A stretch of DNA of 41,349 nucleotides, taken from Chromera velia (lineage: Eukaryota > Sar > Chromeraceae). Below the pieces are notes generated by a model. It worked only from the letters and a program-made list of their open reading frames with translations, searched no databases and was not told the DNA's origin. The translations under genes were made by a program, and so were the position numbers. Position 1 is the stretch's first letter; the number at the start of each line of letters is the position of its first letter. Below are positions 1 through 11,730 of the stretch, one piece after another. The stretch is taken from NCBI GenBank assembly GCA_018398765.1, contig JAHBMJ010004392.1, forward strand, positions 1-41,349, given 5' to 3'.

Positions 1-42
<42 letters not shown>
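1..42. repeat. Poly(C) run at window edge
   Basis: Forty-two consecutive C residues open the window, and the first gene starts shortly after. A 16-C run also abuts the N gap at 13833, so poly(C) here probably marks a contig edge or collapsed sequence rather than a biological feature. Confidence 0.9.
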
Positions 43-45
<3 letters not shown>

Positions 46-200
46 ATCTGGGGGAATTGAAAAGGAAAACGAGGGCGCAGCAGAAGAGAAGGACAAACAC
101 GGGCCCCCCAAGTGGCCTCCTCAATCGGCCCCGTCTCCCCCCATCCGCCTCTGCCTCTGCCCGCTTCAGGTCCCGGTCTCTGTCTGTACTGCCCCCCATC

Positions 201-1133
201 ATGGAGAGCGAAAAGGAGAAGGAGACTGACAGTGAGGGTGGCCAGAGTGTCAGAGAGCGCTGCAAGAAGGACAAAGAGACAGAGAAGGGAACCGACGTTC
301 TCCGTCAACAAATCCCCCGCACAACAGGGAAAGAGAAAGAGAGAGAGGCCGAGCCAACAAAGGAAGCGGCGGCAGATAAAGACAAAGAGCATGACCAGGA
401 AAAAGAGGTTCAAGTCGAAGAAGAAGAAGAAGACGACTGTGTCATCATCGAGCCCCCCCTTTCCCTTTCCTTCCTCCAACCGCTGGCTTCCTTCCCATCT
501 CTCCTCCCTCACGGTGGTGCCATCGGGGGGAAAGAGAACGAAGCCGACACTCAAGTTCAAAACCTCCACAGAGAAAGGGAGCAGCCGGGAGCAAAGACCT
601 CCATCCCCCCCCTCCCTTCCGCACAGCAGAAGCTGAACAGGACTTCCCCAGAGGCCAACCGCGGAAGACGCAACAGAGGAAGGGGAACTCAGGGAAGAAG
701 ACGAAACGCTAAAAATGAAAAGAGACCCAGCAGCCTCACACAAAGGACGCGCATTTCCGACCCGACGCCCAACAGGGCCTCCTCCCAGCCCCCTGCTCCG
801 ACGATGCGCTTGGGAGTTCCGGTGGAGATGAAGAATGGAGTGCAGAACGGAGTGAGTCAATCGTGTGAGAATGAATTGTCGTTGCTTTTCTTCGTTTGGC
901 TTTGTCTGGTGTCAATTTTTGTGCCGCTTTGCCACATACATTCCGTCTCTTCTCTTCTCTTCGCTCGCATGGATGTCTCTCTGTCTGTTTGATTTTGTTC
1001 CCTCTGGAAAGAAATCGTGGAGTCTCCTTTCTGTGTTACTGTGGTCTGCATGTTGTTTCCTTTCTTCCGGTTGTTTTTTTTTTCCTTCTGCTTGCCCGTC
1101 TGTCTGCATTTTTCTTATATTTGCTTCCATCCC

Positions 1134-1169
<36 letters not shown>

Positions 1170-2366
1170 ACGCAATAGAGGGACTGGAGAAGAAAAAGTA
1201 GAGAGACAGAGAAACAAATACAGCGACGTAGACAGATCGACAGACAGAATGCCATATTGTCTCGTCACTCTTTTCCTCCACACGCTTGCTTGTCTGCGAA
1301 AGTTGTTCTTCATTCTCTCTTGGTTCTCCTTCCGATCGTCTTCTTGCTTGTCGATTCTCTCTGATCGATCAATCGTTCGGACGCCTTCCGTCTCCGTCTC
1401 CATCCGTCTGCCTCTCCGTTTCATTCTTCACTTTGTTGTGTTGTTTTTTCTTCCTCCCTCCTCTGAATTCTTTTTCCATTCTTGCAGGAGGGGAGGACAG
1501 AGACGCAATTAGCAGGAGGAAGAAGAGGTGGATCAGGCAGAGACAGAAGAGAGCAGGGCCCACCCCTCAGGCGTCCCCCCACACAGCCTAACAGACAGAG
1601 ACAGCAGGAGAGACCGACAGGACGCCACCCCCCTCCCCCTCCCCCTCCACCTCCCCCCCGGCCGCTTCACAGGAGCTCTTCACCCGACGACGAGGCGGCA
1701 GAGCGAATGAGACAGCAGCAGCAGCAGCAGCAGAGAGAGAGGGACAGGGAAGGGGACCGCAGGGGAAGAGGAGGAAGAGGAAGGTCCCCCCATGCCCATA
1801 AGGCCACCGAGACCCAACTATTCCAGAGGCTGTCTGGAGCAGGACAGAGAGGGGGCAGGCTGCTGAGTCCATCTCGCATGTACCATGCGCCGTCTTCCCG
1901 GGCTCCTCCGTTGCCTTCCCCTTCCCCTCCGCCCCTCCTCGCTCGTTCTCGCGGCAGGTCGCCCCCTCTGGACGTACAGCAACGACTTGACCCTCGACGT
2001 CGATCCCCCTTTCCGGGCTGCCCCCGCCAGTCGAGGCACGGAGAGGAAGAGGGACGGATCCCCCGGCCTGGCGAAGAGGCTGCAGCAGCTTCCAATGGAC
2101 CAACGCCCTCCGCTTCTCTCTCTCAACTAACTGGCTCCACCCGCTCTGCGTCCTCCTCCTTTTCTCCTTCCTTTTCTGGCAGTGAGGGCGAGAAAGGGAA
2201 GGTGCACAAGGAGAAAGGCCCCCTGCCCGGGGGCAAAGAAGAACAAAAGGGGAGAATGCCAGCGACAGAAGAGGGAGAGAAAGAGAAAAGGCAGTTGAGC
2301 AACTTCTGCAAACAGTTTTTTTACTGTTACATGATAACCCAGATGTCTTCTCAGATGAAACAGTAA
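201..2366 (+). CDS. Charged low-complexity protein, two exons, function unknown
   Basis: Model: exons 201-851 and 1488-2366, 509 aa. The intron (852-1487) starts GTGAGT, ends in a pyrimidine-rich tract plus TTGCAG, and joins the exons in phase 0. The frame is open upstream of ATG 201 to the window edge, so the true start may be further 5'. The protein is not recognised. Exon 1 is rich in Lys/Glu/Arg and contains an acidic block followed by DDCVIIEPP (bases about 415-460), which resembles a SUMO-interacting motif. Exon 2 has Arg/Gly/Gln stretches, a polyproline run, a short polyglutamine run and Ser-rich patches. It ends in a short hydrophobic, Met/Gln-containing tail. The composition suggests a disordered nuclear or RNA-associated protein, which is inference only. 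The main doubt is whether exon 2 really runs to the stop or is spliced earlier. Confidence 0.45.
1139..1166. repeat. (CT)n microsatellite in intron
   Basis: An uninterrupted CT dinucleotide array lies inside the intron of the first gene, within a long pyrimidine-rich stretch before the acceptor. Confidence 0.95.
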
Positions 2367-4347
2367 AAAGAAGCACGCACACATACATACACACAGAGAC
2401 AGAGAGAAGAAATGACTGGGACGGAGAGACGCAGGGCGACAGGTTCTTTCGGACTACACACACGTGGGGGTGGGTTTCCCTTGTTTTCTTCCTCATCCTA
2501 TCTGAGCCTGAGGGGTCGTGCGGGAGAAGAGAGATAAAGGAGAAAGAAAATTTGGGACGTGAGGAAGAGAGATGAGAAGTCTGGGTGGATGAGTGGAAAA
2601 TGCATTTATTCGAACGTCTGTCTCTTCCTATCTGTGTCTCTGTCTGCGTGGATGCATGGATGGGAGTTTTTGCACGTGCCGCTGCCTTAGGTCTTATCTC
2701 TTCTCAAAAATAGAGAACACGCAAAGGAAGGAAGGAAGGAAGGAAGGAAGGAGCAGGAATACTTTCCCTTTTCTTCTGTTGACGGGCCAGCTGGTCCTCC
2801 TCCAGTGAGAACAAAAGAAAACAGGAGAAAAAGAGTAGGGGAGAAGAGAAGAGAAGAAACGAAAGAAGAAGGGAGAAGAGAAGCGAAAACGATCACTTCA
2901 TCTTGCCAATACATCATTCTCTCTCTCGGTCTGTCTGTCTGTCTGTCTGTCTGCCTGTCTTTCAAAGAAAAAAGGAAAGGACCCCACAGTTTCGAGATCG
3001 CGAGTCAAGATCTGTTGTACCAGTCAGTGGGTCCAAACTGAGAGTGGGAGAGAGTGAGGCAGTGCGAAGAAGAAGACGATCGAGAGAGAAGAGAAACGGG
3101 TGCGGGAGAAGAGAGGAGACGGAGAGAGGGTACGTTCCTCACTCCACTCCTCCATCTGCCCCCTTCCGGATCTCATCTCATCTCATCTGCAGGATAGACA
3201 GACAGACAACCTTTTTTGCTTGCATGCCCCATTTTTTTGCATTTTCCGTGTAGGTTTCCTTTCTTTCCTCAGTGTAACTAGTAGCTGAAGAAACTCCTCT
3301 CTAACCGGTCTTGCCTCCCCATTCTCTCTCCTTTCTGCCTGTGAATTTCTCTCTCTGTCTCTACTTGTTGATGTCTTGCTTTTCCTTTCTTCGTTCTTTC
3401 TTTCCTTCTCTCCTTCTTTCTTTCGCAACGCACTCTAATCACAGTGGCTGGGTCGGTCTGTTCTGTTCCCTTCTCTGACTCGCACTTGTTGGTAATGAAT
3501 AGGCAGAATGTCTTTCCCCCCTCCCTCTTTTTCCATAACGCGCTCTCGGCTTGTCTGTCGGTCTGTGTTTCTTTGAGCGCTTGTGCTCTGTCCTTCTTTC
3601 TCGCCCTCCTTCCCTCCCTCCTTCCTTCCTTCCTTCTTCGTTCGGTTTGAAATTTTGGTCTCAAGGCCACGTGATCTGAATCAATCAATCAATCAATCAA
3701 ATGAATTAATGCCCTCACGCCTGATTAGAGAAGATGACTCTAGAGGCCTGCAGAGGAGCCCTTCCTCCCCGTGGCTGCTGCATCATGTCTTTATGCCTCC
3801 TACCTGGGCGATTGTCCGATTTTTATTGCTTGCTTGCATCTTCCTGGTTTCATTCGCAACGCTGTCTCTCGTGTTCTTTCGTCATTCTAATTTAAGCAGA
3901 TGGGGGACCCTCACGAACAAAAAGAGAAGAAGAAGAAGAAGAAGAAGAGGAGGAGGAGGAGGAGGAAAGTTGAATGTGTCTTTAACCAACAAACGAACGA
4001 AGGGTGATTCGGGCGCCCTCGCGAGTCTACTCCTGGTGTTTGGAGGAGCAGGAGCACAAAGAGAGAGGAGCGCAGAAGAGAAGGTGTTTGCCGCCTTGTC
4101 TGGGTGTGCAGTTGTGCAGGCTGTACACAGCAGGGCTTCCCCTCTTGTCTTGTCTGAGTGAGTGTGTGCGTGCGTCAGTCAATTCGCGCACCCGGCCCGT
4201 CTTATTTATCTCTCCCGCTACTGGAAAACATCTGTTGCCGTGTCGCAGCAAATGTTCTGATGACGTCTGCGTCCTTCCTTCTTCCTCTTCTTTTTCTGTG
4301 CGTCTGCCTGCATGATGCTTCCCCTTCCCCGCTTCCCCCCCGCCCCT

Positions 4348-4380
<33 letters not shown>

Positions 4381-4440
4381 CATCCTCATCTGCTGACAGT
4401 TGAAGTGCTTCATTCGTCCATGATCGAGACAGCATGTTGT

Positions 4441-4449
<9 letters not shown>

Positions 4450-4508
<59 letters not shown>
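4450..4508. repeat. Compound (CT)n(GT)n microsatellite
   Basis: A CT array switches directly into a GT array. The same CT-to-GT switch recurs at 5366-5461 and 33316-33376. Confidence 0.95.
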
Positions 4509-4512
<4 letters not shown>

Positions 4513-5362
4513 TAGAGAGGGGGGGGTGGATTGGAAGGCCCTCGAGGGCAAGAAAAGAAAAGAAGAAGGGGACAGAGGGAGATGGTGTGATTAATTTGTC
4601 GACTTGCTGCTTTCATCAATTTCACTCGTCACTCTATTTCTATCTGTATCTCTATCTTGTCTGAAAAGGAAAAGAATCATTGGTATTTATTTATGCACTC
4701 GGCCTGCCTGAAAGCGAGAGAACATTAAATAAGTGTTTGAAGAAGAGTATTCAGGTATTTCATCAGACCGGATCGAACCATAGGCCCACCCCAGCCTCCC
4801 CTCTAGCTCCTATGGAAAGAAGGGAGGAAGGAAGGAGGAGGACAACGGTTGATCAGAGGGAGGGGGGAAAATTGAGGTCAGGGCCCTCATTCATCTATCC
4901 ATCCATCCATCAATACCGATTCGTCAACCCGCACCGACGCAACGGAGGTTCAGACAGACAGACACACGGACAGTGAGTCAGACGGGAAGCGAACAGAAGA
5001 GAAAAGAGGAAAGTGAGGAGGCAGCAGACGAAAGGAGAAATCAAAACAAAAAAAGACAGCGCCTGCATTCTCGAGAGAGAAGGCGGTCCAAGAGAGTACC
5101 TTCCTTATCTCTCTCTCTCCCGCTCTCCACGTCTCACCTCACTCCAATGAAATAAATGCATGCGCATACATATATATTAATACAAACGGCGTCCCCCCGT
5201 CCGTGCACGGCCCAGACCCGGCGCTCTGTCATCAGGCGTCGCGTGCCTGCCCCGTCCGGACGGTCACTGCATGTCACAGCATGAGTGCATGCCTCTAAAA
5301 GGGAAAGAAGTGCGTTAATTTATTGTGATTGGAAATGAAATAAGGCACGATGAACCTCTATT

Positions 5363-5365
<3 letters not shown>

Positions 5366-5412
<47 letters not shown>

Positions 5413-5461
5413 TGTGCGTGTGCGTGTGCGTGCGTTTGTGTGTGTGTGTGTGTGTGTGTGT
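5366..5461. repeat. Compound (CT)n(GT)n microsatellite
   Basis: Roughly 96 bp of CT and then GT/GC dinucleotides in the gene-free spacer. It is potentially Z-DNA forming on the GT/GC side. Confidence 0.95.
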
Positions 5462-6420
5462 TTGAAAGGAAAGGTGATCGTGAGGGAAGAGGGAATCGGT
5501 CCGCCGATCGATTGAACTTCTCTTTTTCTGCATTCTTTTCTTCTGTCCGTTCCTGTCCTTTCCTTTCATAAGCATTCTCTGTGAACGAACACATAAGCAA
5601 GTCAATGAGAGAGAGAGAATCAGTCATGCAGAAAATGAGTGAATGAGTCGCTAAGTTAAGTTAAGCTTGGGTCAGGTCATTTCCTTGGCTCGTCCACCTC
5701 CCTTCACTTCTTCGTGTCCTGATCTATGCATGCATTCATCAGCAGTCCTCCACTTGAAAGGAAACCGTCTGGAAGGATGACGAAGAAAGCAAGGAATGAG
5801 TGAGTCTTCGCGCCTCTTTATTTATCCGAAAAAGACAATCTACCTGTCTGCCTCTCCGGCTGTCTATTTGCAACAACAGAGAAGAGGGGCCGGGCAGAAA
5901 ATGGAAGAGGCGAGGCGAGTCGTACAATGCAAAGTAGAAAAGAAATGCAGAGGAGAAAAGAAGACCAAAGAGTCTGCCTGTGTGTGGTTGAAACGGAAAG
6001 ACACGAAAAGGAAAATTTGATCCGTCTGTGCGTGGGTCTGCCGGCAACGGAAGCGGATATCTGTGAACAAATGAGTCAGAAAGAAAGAAGAAAGAAAAGG
6101 AAGGTAGAGGCAACAGACGGTCTCTCCGTCTGCCTTTTCTCCTTTTTCAGCTCCCTTTCTCTTTGTCCAAACGACTTAGAGGAGAAACATACGCTTGCTG
6201 GAATTGCTTCCTTCTACGCAATCTCTGCACGCAACTTCTTTTCGGTTCTGCCAGGTCTTCTTCTCTGAAAGAGGAGTCGTCGGTGCTCGCTTTCTGTCTT
6301 TTCCTCCCCTCGATCTCTCCTTTTTTCCTTTTCTGTTCTTCACTGTAGCCATTGATTTACTTCAAATTACACCATGTTCAAGTTACACATTTATCTGCCA
6401 AGACTGCCAAGAAAGTTAGC

Positions 6421-7747
6421 GCCAAATGCGGCTCATCATCATTGACATCGACATGGATTGACACCATGGGAAGATTTGATACGAACAAACATTAAGATGC
6501 GAGAAACAAGGCGAGAGACCGCGCAAAAAAAAGAAAAGATGCTATTCGATGCTTTCAAGAGTTAGAAATTAACTTTAAAAATGAGTACACTTCCTAGTAC
6601 ACTTCAAGTTAAATCTGTATATCTAGGTTATTATAATGCTTAGCAGTATCTATATGATATTAAAGTAAGTGATTTAGTGGTGTTTGAGAGCATTGTTGCC
6701 GTTTTGTGATATCATAAAATCATGTGTAGCCTATCCTTGGCAGTAGACCGCAGAGGTTCAACCTAAAACATAAATCTACACATAAATCCTAATCCCGGGC
6801 CGCCTAAACCGTCATACGGTTTTGCTAGCTGTCTTACACCTAGTGTTGCACACACTTACATATATAGAAAAGGAGGAAAATAAAAAGTTAACAATCTGAC
6901 TCAACATTTCTTTTTGATTTTTTTATAATTAATACACTGAAACTATAGTGTAATACAATTCAAATTATGATATAATACCCTATACACTAGTACTAATGAC
7001 ATAAATAATTGTATTATAATAGTTGTATATGATAAAAATTCATGGAATAGTTAGAGTAACTTCAATCATAGTTAGTTAGATATGATGAAATTATCAGAAA
7101 AAAATTGAAGTGATCCTAGACTTTCAAAGTGACTTGAAGTGTTCAGAGTCGTCACTCACTCACCCTACTTACCTCACTTACTCACTCATTCAGTCACCTC
7201 AGTAACCTCACTCACTCACTCACTCAGTCTGAGTCAGTCACCTCACCCACTCACTCACTCACTCACTTACTCACTCTCTTACTCACTCTCTTACTCATTC
7301 ACTCACTTGGTCATTCATTCATTCATTTATTCATTCATTCATTCATTCATTCATTCATTCATTTGTTCATTCATTTATTTATTATTCATTCATTCATCAA
7401 TTAAATCAATCAATCAGAATCGTTTCCTTCCTCTGTTCTGCTTTCATGTTTTCTTCTTTTTTCAGACTGCGCAGCCAACGCTCGTGAGAGCCCTCCGCTG
7501 AAGCGGAACATGACAGTCACTTAACGGTTTTAGCTTGGCTAGTACAGCTCACACGAGTCCTGCAGTCTCCCTCGCGGGGTTATGCAGGACCTGTACGCTC
7601 ACATACGCACGTACTAGCACGTGCGGAGCCTATACGGAGCTGGACCAGGTCCACGCGGCCCACAACGGCTGTAACGCTGCCCCCCGACGTGCGCCAAGCC
7701 GTGCCAAACACAGCAAACACGCGATCTATAACTATTTTTTTTATACA
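6421..7747. other. AT-rich island with a tetranucleotide tract and a GC-rich patch
   Basis: Composition drops abruptly to AT-rich from about 6420 to 7130, with no coding potential. A roughly 265-bp degenerate CACT/ATTC array follows (7145-7410). Then comes a GC-balanced patch (7465-7720) with short perfect stems: GTCCTGCA at 7557-7564 pairs with 7583-7590, and TGGACC-A-GGTCCA lies at 7641-7653. The composition resembles the other transposon-bearing islands at 9315-9690 and 16080-18480. Confidence 0.6.
7145..7410. repeat. Degenerate (CACT)n/(ATTC)n tetranucleotide tract
   Basis: CACT-type units are interspersed with CTTA and then pass into ATTC units. The tract marks the boundary between AT-rich sequence and the retrotransposon region. 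Confidence 0.9.
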
Positions 7748-7889
7748 TAAGTCTGATTTAATTGAATCAGTCAAAAGCTCTTAAAATCACAATTATTGTG
7801 TCACAAATCATTGTGACACAAAAGGTTCTGGAAATTCTCATTGTGACACACTATAGTTCCAGTGTAACAATTAAATTCTAGATTAAATT
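7748..7889. repeat. 142-bp direct repeat, left copy
   Basis: Identical in length to 9173-9314 and matching at 139 of 142 positions. It contains TTGTGTCACAA, a 4-base spacer and then TTGTGACACAA, a perfect 11-bp inverted pair. A third, partial TTGTGACACA copy follows. Near its left end is an almost perfect 18-bp palindrome starting CTGATTTAATT. It directly abuts the retrotransposon fragment, so it is either a very long target-site duplication or a terminal repeat. Confidence 0.9.
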
Positions 7890-9172
7890 AATTCCTTTTC
7901 ACTTCTTTCTGCACTTGAAGAAATGCACACAGACACTATTCACAGAGAGAGGCCTTCATCCTTTTTCAAAAGAGAAGCTTGCAGGCCAGCCAGGAGAGAT
8001 AAGGACACACGCAGTGAATGAAAGAGTAGATAGGATGGAAAGATGGATTGTAAGCAAGACAGGTAAAGAAATAAAAGAGAGGAAGAAAGAAATCTTCAGG
8101 TGGAGAATTGAGAGGGGAGTGAGAGAGAGAGATAGAAGAGAGAGAGAAAAAGGAAGAAAAGTCCATATGGCACACATACACCGAACAAAAGTAAACAGAA
8201 ACAGATTGCAGCTCATTTTGTTTGAAAAGGCGTCAGAAGAAAGACTAAGAGAGGGAATGAAAATAGAGAAAGAAAAACTGGGACGGGTGCCCTTTTCTTA
8301 TAGAAGGGTAGCACCAAGAAGAGAACATAGAAGGAGAGCAGCCTGCAGAGTAGGAGACAGGACGCTAGCGGGAATAAAGGGAAAAGTGCTAGAAAGAGGA
8401 GGGGAGAGAGTGCCGTTGGAGGAGAGACTCTGCCCTTATTGCAAAGGATGGATGGAAACAGAGCTGTTGGAGGACGAGATCCATATACTGACTGAGTGTC
8501 CGATTTATGATAGAGAAAGAGTGCACATGTATAGAACATTAGGAGCAGACTGGAACGAGGGAAGAGAAAAGAGAGCAAGAGAAGTTTGCAGAGAGAAAAG
8601 AGAAGGACAAAGAGGAAGACTGCACACTGAGGCTCTGTTCAAATTCTTGATGAACGAAGGGCATAGTGCGGTGGATGAGTTTCTGGGGAGGGCGGCGTTC
8701 AGAAGAAGAGTGTTCAAGGAAAGCCCAGGAAGGTACGCACCTGGAAGCTCATTAGATGAAACAGTGCTGGCACAGAGATACAGAGTGATCACAAAAAGAA
8801 AGGGAGGAACGGAAAGAAGAAAAGAAGAATACAAGACCATCCTGGAAGCAATGGAAGCAGGAAGACAGCTGAGGGAGGGAGAAAGAGAAATCGCTGAGAG
8901 AAGAATGGAGGGAGGGCGTGTATAAAGCTAAAGTGTCCTTTCGTCCTGTGTCATTCGATCGATTTTTGGAGCAGTCCCTTCTGAGCAGCCCATGGACCAA
9001 AGCATGCAAAGCGCAGATAGATTGTTGTTTGTTAGCGGCCTGGGAAATTAGGCGGGCCACGGGGTGTGGTCTGAGCCTCAGCGATGAGGTACATCCCCCT
9101 GCTGTTTACGGGGGCGACCTCTATAAGACAAAACGGCGACAGTGCTCTAGGGCACCACTAATCACTAATCAC
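7890..9172 (+). mobile_element. 5'-truncated non-LTR (LINE-type) retrotransposon fragment
   Basis: A 1283-bp segment lies exactly between the two 142-bp direct repeats. It carries one long reading frame with a LINE-type C-terminal zinc motif, then about 247 bp of 3' untranslated sequence, and ends in about two and a half copies of the heptamer ATCACTA. A short tandem tail at the 3' end, loss of the 5' part and flanking direct repeats are the known signature of target-primed reverse transcription. The reverse transcriptase core is absent, so the copy cannot move by itself. The only odd feature is the length of the flanking duplication, far above the usual 5-20 bp. Confidence 0.7.
7915..8925 (+). 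pseudogene. C-terminal part of a LINE ORF2-like protein with CCHC zinc motif
   Basis: A 336-residue frame ends in TAA. It opens with TTG at 7915 and its first in-frame ATG is about 8035, so it has lost its natural start. The central part has the arrangement typical of the end of non-LTR retrotransposon polyproteins: an Arg-rich helix, then an R-rich AACRVGDRTL-like element. Then comes C-x2-C-x13-H-x4-C (Cys codons 8431 and 8440, His 8482, Cys 8497) followed by PIYDRER. In the LINE families I know, this zinc module follows the reverse transcriptase, which is missing here. The remainder is Arg/Glu/Lys-rich and unrecognised. The frame has no internal stop, so a recent insertion or retained coding is possible. 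I call it a fragment of a mobile-element gene with good confidence in the motif and none in the precise clade. Confidence 0.65.
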
Positions 9173-9314
9173 TAAGTCTGATTTAATTAAATCAGTCAAA
9201 AGCTCTTAAAATCACAATTATTGTGTCACAAATCATTATGACAGAAAAGGTTCTGGAAATTCTCATTGTGACACACTATAGTTCCAGTGTAACAATTAAA
9301 TTCTAGATTAAATT
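9173..9314. repeat. 142-bp direct repeat, right copy
   Basis: It matches 7748-7889 except for three substitutions. In this copy the 18-bp palindrome starting CTGATTTAATT is perfect, while one arm of the TTGTGTCACAA inverted pair is altered. It follows immediately after the heptamer tail of the retrotransposon fragment. Confidence 0.9.
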
Positions 9315-10246
9315 GAAATGTTAAAAAATATTTTCCAGTCTAGCTTCCAGTCGTGATCCAGGTTATAATAAACATAAAAAATTAATAACTTCTAATAGTC
9401 TTCTATAACTGCCACACTTATTTTTTGGGATTATTATTTAGATTATTAGAGTTTTACACTTGGTTTTTAAATATTTTTGACTTTCAAAGTTCAAACTAGA
9501 GTTCAAAAAAGAAAAAACAACTGAGCAGCTTTCAGAGCAGACCTTTTTTTTTATGTGCAACGTCTAGACCTAGGTCTATACTTCCCGTACAATTTTTAAG
9601 GCATTGTTCTACTTGCTTCCCTCGCCTTTTCTTTATGGAAGCCTAGATGGAAGCTTTCCAATCTGTAAATTACAGATACAGGTTGCGAGGGATCAATTGC
9701 TTAACTTTTCCCGAGCGACATTTGAATGGATGTGCACATGAAACAAATGTTCAATGTCTTCACTTCTAGACTTACTTCTCAAAGGCTGACTGGACTGCAA
9801 GAAAACCCTGACTGATACTACTATGCGTCTTCCTTCCTGTGCTGGCGGAAGTTGATCCTTGCTCCTTCCCTTTTTCCATCCGTTCTCCTGCCCATGCATA
9901 CTACAGGCTTGCTCGCTTGCGGTCCTTGTTTCTTTTATTTTTCCACCCTCCCTTTGAACCCAAATTTCTGAATTTTTTTCACCTTCCCTGACGGCCAGCC
10001 CGCCATTCTGTCTATCGCAGTCCCGCTCCCTGAGCCTCCCTCCCTCCCTCCCTCCCTCCCGCAAACCACCCGTGCACACGCAAAGAACCAAAGCTAGATC
10101 GATCGAATCCGACTTACAAAATTTTACTCACACTCTCTTGCCACCACCTAAATCTACCTCACCACATCGATCGACGCACCACCTGCAGAGCCAAGCGATG
10201 CCCCCCGCCGGCCGGATTCTCTTCATTCATTCCTTTCTTCATTGAC
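9315..10246. other. Gene-free spacer, AT-rich then mixed
   Basis: From 9315 to about 9690 the DNA is AT-rich with homopolymer runs, like the other transposon islands. From 9690 to 10246 composition returns to that of gene flanks, with a short (CCCT)n array near 10036-10060. No credible exon or RNA gene was seen. This stretch lies 3' of the mitochondrial carrier gene and should include its untranslated end, but I found no AATAAA on that strand. Confidence 0.6.
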
Positions 10247-11688
10247 TTATTCGACCAGAAACCACTTGAAGGACTCGTAGATGCCCAAGCTGATCGCACA
10301 CGTTGGGGCCACTTTCGCCACTCGTGGTAGGAGCCCCACCGTCAGGCCTCTCCAGCCACCCCGGGCAATTACCCCCCTCAAGACCATCAGCGAGTTTTGG
10401 GACAACCGTTCCTTGTGACCGTCTGGACTGTAGCTCATCTTGCCGGTCGCCTGCACGCGCGGACAGAGCGACACGAGAAACGGAAATTGAAAAAAGACTA
10501 GAAAACAGACCCATATATACCCGAAGGACGACAGACGACACAAATGAAAAGAATGCAAAAAACAAAAAGCACACGGCCATTTCGCCAACAGGGATTGAGG
10601 GAGCACGAAAACAAGGAACAAAATGAAGACAGACAGATAGACTGACTAACTGAATGTAAATGTATCCAAAACCGGACCCCTTCCCACCCTCCCAGGGCCC
10701 ATTTCAAGAGAAGAGCACAAAAAACAAAGGGGCCCACCTGTATTGTCGTCTTGACAACATCGAATGGGTGAGAGAGCACAGTGCCGGCAGTCCCTGCTGC
10801 CAGCCCCAAGACAAACGGGTAAGCAAAGTTCCGCACAAAAGGGTGACGCTCTTCTAGTCGGCTGTCCAGCCTGCACATGAAGGAAGAGGGGGAACGAGGC
10901 AGGGAGGGAGGGACGGAGGGGGGCACTAAAGGAAGAGGGAACACCGTACCTTCACCTCTCCATTCATTTCTATTCTTTCTTTTCTCCTCTTTCCTTTTCC
11001 TTTCCCCTATTTTCTCTCTTCCACCTGTCTTCTTTTGTTTTGCTTTCTTCTCGTCTCTTACCTTTCCTGACCTTCTCCCAGTTATGAGGGAGGGAAGGTG
11101 AAAGACGGGAAGGGAAGGGAATGGTCCTTCCGACTTTCGAACGGAGGGAAACTGACCGACACACAGCAACAGAAAACAAGGACAGTCAACACGCACTGCG
11201 TACATGCCTGGTCGATGTACTGACTGACTGACTGAGGGAGCAAGTCTGTTTTTGACTTTTCGTAGGCCGTCCAGTAGACTGCCGAGAAAGGGATGTCTCT
11301 CAACAAAGTTGGCACAATGCCTCTCCACATCGATCCGAGGCCCTCTTCCTCGAATGCAGTCACGAGGATGTGACGAGCGCTTGTGCCCATGGAGGCTTGA
11401 AGCCTCGTCCGCATGTACTCCATGGGGGCCACCGTCAAGACGGCAAACAGCCGGGCCTTGCAGGCGGCATATGCCGGCCAGTTCTTCTCCCTCCAGATTT
11501 CGAACAGGGAGAAGAAAATGAAATTCGAAGCACTTAAGACAAAAAACGCTGGGAGGGCGCCTGCAAGAAACAGAAGAGAAGAAAAGAGAAAGAAGGAAGG
11601 AAGGAAGAAGGAAGGAGAAACTGAATGACGAAGGAACACACAAAGAAACTCTGTCGATCAACCGAGACAGACAGAGGCAGCGAGACGG

Positions 11689-11730
<42 letters not shown>

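Larger units (their letters stand above)
2367..6420. other. Spacer without a recognisable gene, microsatellite-rich
   Basis: About 4 kb downstream of the first gene. Every open frame reads through simple repeats (poly Ser/Leu, Thr/His, Glu/Arg) and none shows a known domain. Arrays include GGAA (2724-2752), GTCT (2929-2962), CCTT (about 3607-3636), AATC (3679-3700), CT (about 4347-4373), CT followed by GT (4450-4508) and CT followed by GT again (5366-5461). Isolated splice-like sites occur, for example TCTGCAG near 3189, so untranslated exons or introns of a neighbouring transcript cannot be excluded. Confidence 0.6.

Noticed and set aside
3583-4161. 192-codon plus-strand frame with a hydrophobic segment
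   Set aside because: It reads through CCTT, AATC and GAA/GGA arrays. It has no splice partners or domain, and the hydrophobic stretch is short and isolated.
4755-4800. Possible tRNA gene or SINE around GGATCGAACC
   Set aside because: A B-box-like sequence is present on the minus strand, but the T-arm does not pair and no acceptor or anticodon stem could be drawn.
7748-9314. LTR retrotransposon with 142-bp long terminal repeats
   Set aside because: The repeats lack TG...CA ends. There is no primer-binding site or polypurine tract, and the interior carries a non-LTR zinc motif and a heptamer tail at the right end.
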